Below are positions 60,086 through 64,000 of a DNA stretch of 64,000 nt, piece after piece (the first letter of the stretch is position 1; every line of letters starts with the position of its first letter). This DNA comes from Chloroflexota bacterium (lineage in GTDB: Bacteria; Chloroflexota; Dehalococcoidia; Lucifugimonadales; UBA3495). The stretch lies in NCBI GenBank assembly GCA_009840165.1, contig VXOG01000111.1, positions 21,649-85,648 of the forward strand, given 5' to 3'. The notes under the pieces were generated by a model. That model did no database searches. It saw nothing but the letters and a program-made list of their open reading frames with translations, and had not been told where the DNA came from. A program made the translations under genes and the position numbers.

Positions 60086-61003
60086 TTACTGGTACCGGAT
60101 CCGCGGGTCCACGTATGCGTACAGGATATCGACCACGGTGGACAGGAAGACGTAAATGAACCCGGACGTGAGGATGGTCGCCATAATCACCACCGTGTCC
60201 CGTTCCCGTATTGCGTCCAGCATCAGCCGACCCAGACCCGGCCAGGCGAATACGACCTCAACGACTATGGCCCCGTTCAGCAAACCGGCGAAGCTCACGC
60301 CGCCGAAGGTAAGCACCGGGATGATGGCGTTCTTCAGCGCGTGCTTGAAGATCACCAGCCGTTCCTGCAAACCCTTGATACGGGCAAACTTCACAAACTC
60401 GCTGTCCAGCACTTCCAGCATGCTGGAGCGGGTAAGGCGCATGAACCCTGCCATCACGAACAATGAGATGGCGATGCCGGGCAAGATGTAGTGATCAATT
60501 CCGCCGCGCCCGTATGTGGGCAGCCACTTCAGCTGCGCACCGAAGAACATGATCAGCATGATGGCTACCCAGAACTGCGGCGCTGACATCCCGACGATGG
60601 CGAAAAGCTTGGCCAACTGGTCGAGAATGGTGTTCCGTTTCACTGCCGCCAGCACGCCTAACGGTATGCCGAGCAGCATAGCCAAGAACAGGCCGACCGC
60701 CGCCAACTGAAGCGTGGGCGGGATGCGCTCCACCATCATGTCGCTGACCTGGCGGCGGCTGGTTCCGGACACGCCCAGGTCACCCTGGACCAAGTTAAAG
60801 ATGTAGCGACCATACCGCTCATACGCCGGGCGATCCAGGCCAAACTTGCGCCTGATCTCCTCCAGCTCCGCCTCAGTGGTGTCTGCTGTGGCCAAAGAAA
60901 GCGCCAGGTCGCCCGTCAACTCGGACCCGAAAAACACCACAATGCTCAGGATAAGCAGGGTGATAATTGACTGTGCGATGCGGGCTGCGGTAAAGCGAAG
61001 CAT
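60086..61003 (-). CDS. ABC transporter permease, peptide/nickel type (DppB-like)
   Basis: A 305-residue permease with the N-terminal MLRFTAARIAQSIITLLILSIVVFF helix, a long periplasmic loop with FGLDRPAYERYGRYIFNLVQGDLGVS (DppB/OppB signature), and a five-helix transport domain with the EAA loop GLQERLVIFKHALKNAIIPVLTFGG. It forms the channel with the DppC-like protein, whose gene begins 12 bp downstream. The binding-protein gene is upstream, so the order is SBP, permease, permease, the usual peptide-importer start. Substrate class cannot be judged from permeases. Confidence 0.93.
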   Translation of the reverse strand: MLRFTAARIAQSIITLLILSIVVFFGSELTGDLALSLATADTTEAELEEIRRKFGLDRPAYERYGRYIFNLVQGDLGVSGTSRRQVSDMMVERIPPTLQLAAVGLFLAMLLGIPLGVLAAVKRNTILDQLAKLFAIVGMSAPQFWVAIMLIMFFGAQLKWLPTYGRGGIDHYILPGIAISLFVMAGFMRLTRSSMLEVLDSEFVKFARIKGLQERLVIFKHALKNAIIPVLTFGGVSFAGLLNGAIVVEVVFAWPGLGRLMLDAIRERDTVVIMATILTSGFIYVFLSTVVDILYAYVDPRIRYQ

Positions 61004-61081
61004 CGGTTCACGTCCTTAGGGCCGTCGGGTAGAGGTTGGGGTGGGTATCAACCCACCCCATTGCGCTTGACCCTGGAGAGC

Positions 61082-62899
61082 TTACTGGTTGACTTCCACA
61101 GTCCACAAGGCGCTCATGTACGGCGCCAGAGGCCAGGGAGTCCAACCGGCGACCCGGTCGCTTACCCCATAGGGCTGGTTCAGGAATCCCGGCGTGAAGT
61201 CATAATGCTTGTCGTGGATGAGCCGCAACGCCTCGTAGTAGGCCTGGTGCCGCTCTTCCTGGGTGCCGATCATGGCGCCGGCGGCCAGCACCTTTGCGGC
61301 GATGTCCGTGTCGTAGGCAATGTAGGCGCCTTCGCGGGCGTAGCGGCCCAGCATCCGGCGGCCACCGTCGTAGGTGTTCTCGTTGGTGCGCACCAGATAC
61401 TGCCCGGCGATCTCGCCGGCGTACTGCACTTCCTTCAGGCTCACTTCCTCGCCCACGTTCACTTCGCATTCAATGTTCAGAACTTCCTTCCAACCCTGAC
61501 AGATCAGCGTGGAGAGTTCCACCGTAAGCGGAGCTCCCGCGCCCGTCCACGTGTGGATTGGGAAGACGCGGCCTTCGTTGAACCCGGCTCCGTCCGGATA
61601 ACCGGCGTCGGCCAGCAACTGCTTGGCCTTGTCGGGTTCATAGGGCAGCGGACCCAGGTCGGGCTCGAAGCCAATACCCGAGGGGCTGCCGATCCCGTGC
61701 ATCCCGTCAATCTGGAAGGCGTCGGAGCCGCCGTACAGGGCTTGGATCTTGGTCTTGTCGATGGCGTAATCCAGCGCCTGACGGACCCGGAGGTCGTGAC
61801 ACATGATGGGCAGGCCGTCGTTATCGGTTTCGCGGTCGCAGCCATTGGCATTGATCCAGATATGCACCGATTCGGGAGCGTAAACGATACGTCCACCGGC
61901 GTCCTGGATCTGATTGACGACGGTGTTATCGGCCTCGATGATGTCCACTTCTCCCGCCTGCAACGCGGCCACGCGGGTGGACAATTCCGGCACCACACGG
62001 AGAGAGAGGGACTGGAACGGGAATGGCCGTTGGTCTCGCAGGAAGTAATCCTCAAAGCGCTCGTAGAGAATTTCTTCCTCGTAGCGGTGACTCATGACTT
62101 TGAAGGGTCCTGGCAAGCCGGGGTCAGGGTTCTCTTCAAAGGCCTCCGCTTGCTGGCACACTTCGACAGGCGTGCAGTTCTCGATGGTCTGGCCCAGCGG
62201 GAGGCTCGCCCAGTAGTCCGATGAAATCACGGTGCCGATGGCGGTGTTGTCCACTTCGGAGACTGCCGCCCCGAAGAACGCCAGCGGTTCCTTGAACGTG
62301 TACTTGAACGTGTCGGGACCGGTCACCTCGCGGTTGGTAATTTCCCGTGCGATCCGCACCGTGGACACGCCGGCGGCTTCCTCGGTTATGGACCAATTCG
62401 CCATGAAGGCCACGTCATTGACGTCAAGTTCCTCGCCATTGTGGAACTGGATGCCGGGCCGTATGGTGAATTCCCACGCCAGGCCGTCGTCCACAATCTC
62501 CCACTTGCTGGCGATTCCGGTGGCGGGATCCAGCACCAAGCTGCCGTCTTGCAAGCTGCCGCCCACCAGCCAAACCTGCGCCATCCGGTGCCACAGATTG
62601 TTCTCACCGGCAGCATACTTCGAGTTGAAGAGCTCGTTGCCCTGGGTGGTCACCATCACCGTGAACTTGTCGATGTCCTTCGACTCCATCATGGCCGGGG
62701 CTTCGGTAGGCGAGGGCACAGCAGTCGCCGCGGCAGCTGCCGGAGCCTGGGAAACCGCCGTCGCCGGAGCAGCCGGTGCGCTGCTGGCGGCTTCCGGTTC
62801 CCCGGCGCCTCCACAAGCGATCCCAACCAGCATCAGCATAGCGGTCGCCGCGGCCAGCAGAGGCAATGGCAACACTCGTGTGAATAACTTCGTTGTCAA
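61082..62899 (-). CDS. ABC transporter substrate-binding lipoprotein (family 5)
   Basis: 605 residues from a TTG at 62899 with a GAGGAGG site. The signal peptide ends in the lipobox MLVGIAC, with the lipidated Cys at C29, followed by a low-complexity Ala/Pro linker to about 70. The mature part is a family 5 periplasmic binding fold (WEFTIRPGIQFHNGEELDVNDVAFMANW, QALDYAIDKTKIQALYGGSDAF, KAKQLLADAGYPDGAGFNE), the Dpp/Opp/NikA set. It captures a peptide, nickel chelate or other solute outside the membrane for the two permeases encoded downstream. The promoter at 62988-63016 and a 9-bp direct repeat lie upstream. Confidence 0.94.
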   Translation of the reverse strand: MTTKLFTRVLPLPLLAAATAMLMLVGIACGGAGEPEAASSAPAAPATAVSQAPAAAAATAVPSPTEAPAMMESKDIDKFTVMVTTQGNELFNSKYAAGENNLWHRMAQVWLVGGSLQDGSLVLDPATGIASKWEIVDDGLAWEFTIRPGIQFHNGEELDVNDVAFMANWSITEEAAGVSTVRIAREITNREVTGPDTFKYTFKEPLAFFGAAVSEVDNTAIGTVISSDYWASLPLGQTIENCTPVEVCQQAEAFEENPDPGLPGPFKVMSHRYEEEILYERFEDYFLRDQRPFPFQSLSLRVVPELSTRVAALQAGEVDIIEADNTVVNQIQDAGGRIVYAPESVHIWINANGCDRETDNDGLPIMCHDLRVRQALDYAIDKTKIQALYGGSDAFQIDGMHGIGSPSGIGFEPDLGPLPYEPDKAKQLLADAGYPDGAGFNEGRVFPIHTWTGAGAPLTVELSTLICQGWKEVLNIECEVNVGEEVSLKEVQYAGEIAGQYLVRTNENTYDGGRRMLGRYAREGAYIAYDTDIAAKVLAAGAMIGTQEERHQAYYEALRLIHDKHYDFTPGFLNQPYGVSDRVAGWTPWPLAPYMSALWTVEVNQ

Positions 62900-62987
62900 T
62901 TTGTCCTCCTCAAGACGGCTGTTGTGTCACGGCGCCCTTATCCGCCGAATTCCAACCTCATCCCCCGCGCGATTTGCCGTCCACGCA

Positions 62988-63016
62988 AAACTAAGAGATA
63001 CGGGTACGTGTGTCAA
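62988..63016 (-). promoter_or_regulatory. Sigma-70-type promoter of the ABC importer operon
   Basis: On the minus strand TTGACA (63011-63016), a 17-bp spacer and TAGTTT (62988-62993) form a promoter about 85 nt before the TTG start at 62899. The perfect -35 stands out, as most other promoters here rely on the extended -10. Confidence 0.6.
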
Positions 63017-63042
63017 CGTACAATTGCACAATACTAACGCTT

Positions 63043-63066
63043 TACGATATTGTAATCTACGATATT
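63043..63066. promoter_or_regulatory. Possible operator: 9-bp direct repeat
   Basis: TACGATATT occurs at 63043-63051 and again at 63058-63066, a 15-bp period, 27 bp upstream of the importer -35. Tandem sites at this distance fit an activator or repressor site, but no regulator gene is nearby. Confidence 0.4.
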
Positions 63067-63094
63067 TGTCGTTAATCGCAATGGCCGAGTGAGG

Positions 63095-63886
63095 TCAGCA
63101 AGCCAGTTGATGGTTTTCAGGGAGTTTGATGCGGAAGGTCTTTTCCAGGGCTTTGCGCCATAGCGGTGAGAGGGTGATTTGGGAAGGTTCCGGACCGGAC
63201 TCACGCCAGAGGTGGGAGTGGCAGGGACAGGGTCGGGGTTGCTCACCGCGGGCGTAGCGGTCGTGGGGGTCTGGGTAAGCTGAGAGGCTGATGTCGTGCA
63301 GACCGAATCGCTGCCGGATGGCCTGGAAGTTGGACAAGGAGATGACGTCCCGGACGTGAGTGAAATCGGGCGTGTCAGCCAAGTCAGGGTGACGCTGCCA
63401 CAGTTTGTTGCGACGGATGGGTTTGGGGTCGCCGAGGAGGATGGCTTTGACGTGGGTGATCAGGGCCGAGACACGGCGGCGCATGCGACGGAGTTCGCAC
63501 TTACATCGATGCACAGAATTTACGGGATGATTGGATTGGATGGGGTGGGTGGCGCGTCCTTCGACAGGCTCAGGATGATCGGGTGAGGTCGGCACAGGAT
63601 GAGCGAGCAGCGCAGCCAGGCGTTGAGGCAAGGTGTAGGTTTGGCGAAAGGTTTTCAGATGGCTGCGGGCGAGGCAATCATCGGTGATGGCGGCATGGAG
63701 CGCATACTCCAACCGAGTACGGGAGTTGTGCTTACAGCCGTAGTGGACGGCCAGGGCCGTGGTGACGTGCGAGGCGGCGCGGCAGAGCGCGGAGGCGGCC
63801 TCGGTGGGGTCGCGCGATGCGATGACGCGGTCGGCGCGGTGCAGAAACTCGGCGGCCTTGTGGCTATGGTAGGGGACGGTTCCCAT
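63095..63886 (-). CDS. HEPN-like helical protein with in-frame repeat insertion
   Basis: A 263-residue protein whose N-terminal half (about 1-95) is helical: AAEFLHRADRVIASRDPTEAASALCRAASH, TALAVHYG and LHAAITDDCLARSHLKTFRQTYTLP. The AAxFLxxAD...AASALCRAASH pattern looks like a HEPN or HEPN-like bundle. Residues 101-113 (SPDHPEPVEGRAT) are encoded by a repeat of the CCTTCGACAGGCTCAGG kind, apparently inserted in frame. The C-terminal part is basic with an odd Cys/His cluster (RPCPCHSHLW), perhaps metal-binding. Function is unknown; a nucleic-acid or toxin role is speculative. The gene is alone at the end of the window. Confidence 0.55.
   Translation of the reverse strand: MGTVPYHSHKAAEFLHRADRVIASRDPTEAASALCRAASHVTTALAVHYGCKHNSRTRLEYALHAAITDDCLARSHLKTFRQTYTLPQRLAALLAHPVPTSPDHPEPVEGRATHPIQSNHPVNSVHRCKCELRRMRRRVSALITHVKAILLGDPKPIRRNKLWQRHPDLADTPDFTHVRDVISLSNFQAIRQRFGLHDISLSAYPDPHDRYARGEQPRPCPCHSHLWRESGPEPSQITLSPLWRKALEKTFRIKLPENHQLAC
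63548..63586. repeat. In-gene repeat (CCTTCGACAGGCTCAGG type)
   Basis: The plus strand reads TCCTTCGACAGGCTCAGGAT within the coding region of the 63095-63886 gene, giving PEPVEG-type residues. The unit resembles a common short dispersed repeat of bacterial genomes and interrupts an otherwise helical protein at a linker. Confidence 0.6.
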
Positions 63887-63959
63887 GTTGGCGATGGCTC
63901 CTTTTGACGGTGGTGCGGTTCTCCGTAATGTAATGTTGCTGGGTAGTAGGATTTTCTGG

Positions 63960-63979
63960 ATTCCCGCTTTCGCGGGAAT
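63960..63979. repeat. REP-type hairpin, ATTCCCGC family, copy 4
   Basis: Arms ATTCCCGC (63960-63967) and GCGGGAAT (63972-63979) with a 4-nt loop, followed by GACGG as in the element at 8641-8721. It lies upstream of the HEPN-like gene near the right edge. Confidence 0.8.
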
Positions 63980-64000
63980 GACGGTAGGGGAGCGGGAACG

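Noticed and set aside
61061-62224. 387-codon plus-strand open frame
   Set aside because: Antisense to the substrate-binding lipoprotein gene, which has a lipobox and family motifs.

Overview
The window is a piece of a moderately GC-rich bacterial chromosome (GC judged by eye, not counted) with 57 supported protein-coding genes, no rRNA, no recognisable tRNA and no CRISPR array. The gene mix suggests a heterotrophic Chloroflexota of the SAR202/Dehalococcoidia type: four CaiB/BaiF CoA-transferases, crotonases, paired acyl-CoA dehydrogenases, two F420/flavin-type LLM oxidoreductases, a ThDP lyase-like enzyme, a D-aminoacylase-type amidohydrolase and a B12-dependent acyl-CoA mutase. That placement is an inference from gene content and was not tested with a marker-gene tree.

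Layout. 1-5252: a partial CoA-transferase on the minus strand, then a plus-strand operon (crotonase, PHP protein, crotonase, acyl-CoA ligase, PanE-like reductase). 5301-8012 (minus): a small dimeric-barrel protein, a TPR protein and a ThDP enzyme. 8020-8826: a gene-poor stretch with a nested inverted-repeat element and tandem repeats. 8833-12214 (plus): two adjacent class III CoA-transferase subunits and two unknown genes. 12271-14351 (minus): leuCD. 14501-19356 (minus): a very large secreted leucine-rich-repeat protein, broken by one frameshift, and a CBS-bearing cation/proton antiporter. 19618-29874 (plus): M1 aminopeptidase, two small conserved genes, a methionine synthase split into two polypeptides, an exopolyphosphatase and two thymidylate-kinase-like proteins. 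29881-33992 (minus): two acyl-CoA dehydrogenases and an amidohydrolase. 34127-35366 (plus): Fe-S assembly factor and Mrp-like ATPase. 35371-40882 (minus): fused AccD-AccA, TilS, a histidine phosphatase and a HlyC/CorC protein. 41092-49009: mostly housekeeping genes (tsaD, rpsO, pnp, cytidylate-kinase-like), then small enzymes, a 41-residue membrane protein and an LLM oxidoreductase. 49092-56098 (minus): two CoA-transferases, an MBL hydrolase, a phenylacetate-CoA-ligase-like enzyme and a two-subunit mutase. 56164-57807 (minus): a PLD-type protein and a HigBA toxin-antitoxin pair. 57920-62899 (minus): an LLM oxidoreductase and a peptide/nickel-type ABC importer without ATPase genes. 63095-63886: a HEPN-like protein with a repeat inserted in frame.

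The most informative points are these. (a) The mutase at 53993-56098 carries the Ile/Asp/Gln active-site signature of 2-hydroxyisobutyryl-CoA mutase, not that of methylmalonyl-CoA mutase, and lies next to a CoA ligase. (b) The adjacent CoA-transferases at 8833-11383 look like a catalytic plus a non-catalytic subunit. (c) Methionine synthase is split so that its reactivation domain is a separate protein. (d) Several families of dispersed palindromes sit between genes. (e) A TGCTATAAT-like extended -10 box recurs upstream of several genes. No wholly new multi-gene defence or metabolic system could be demonstrated.
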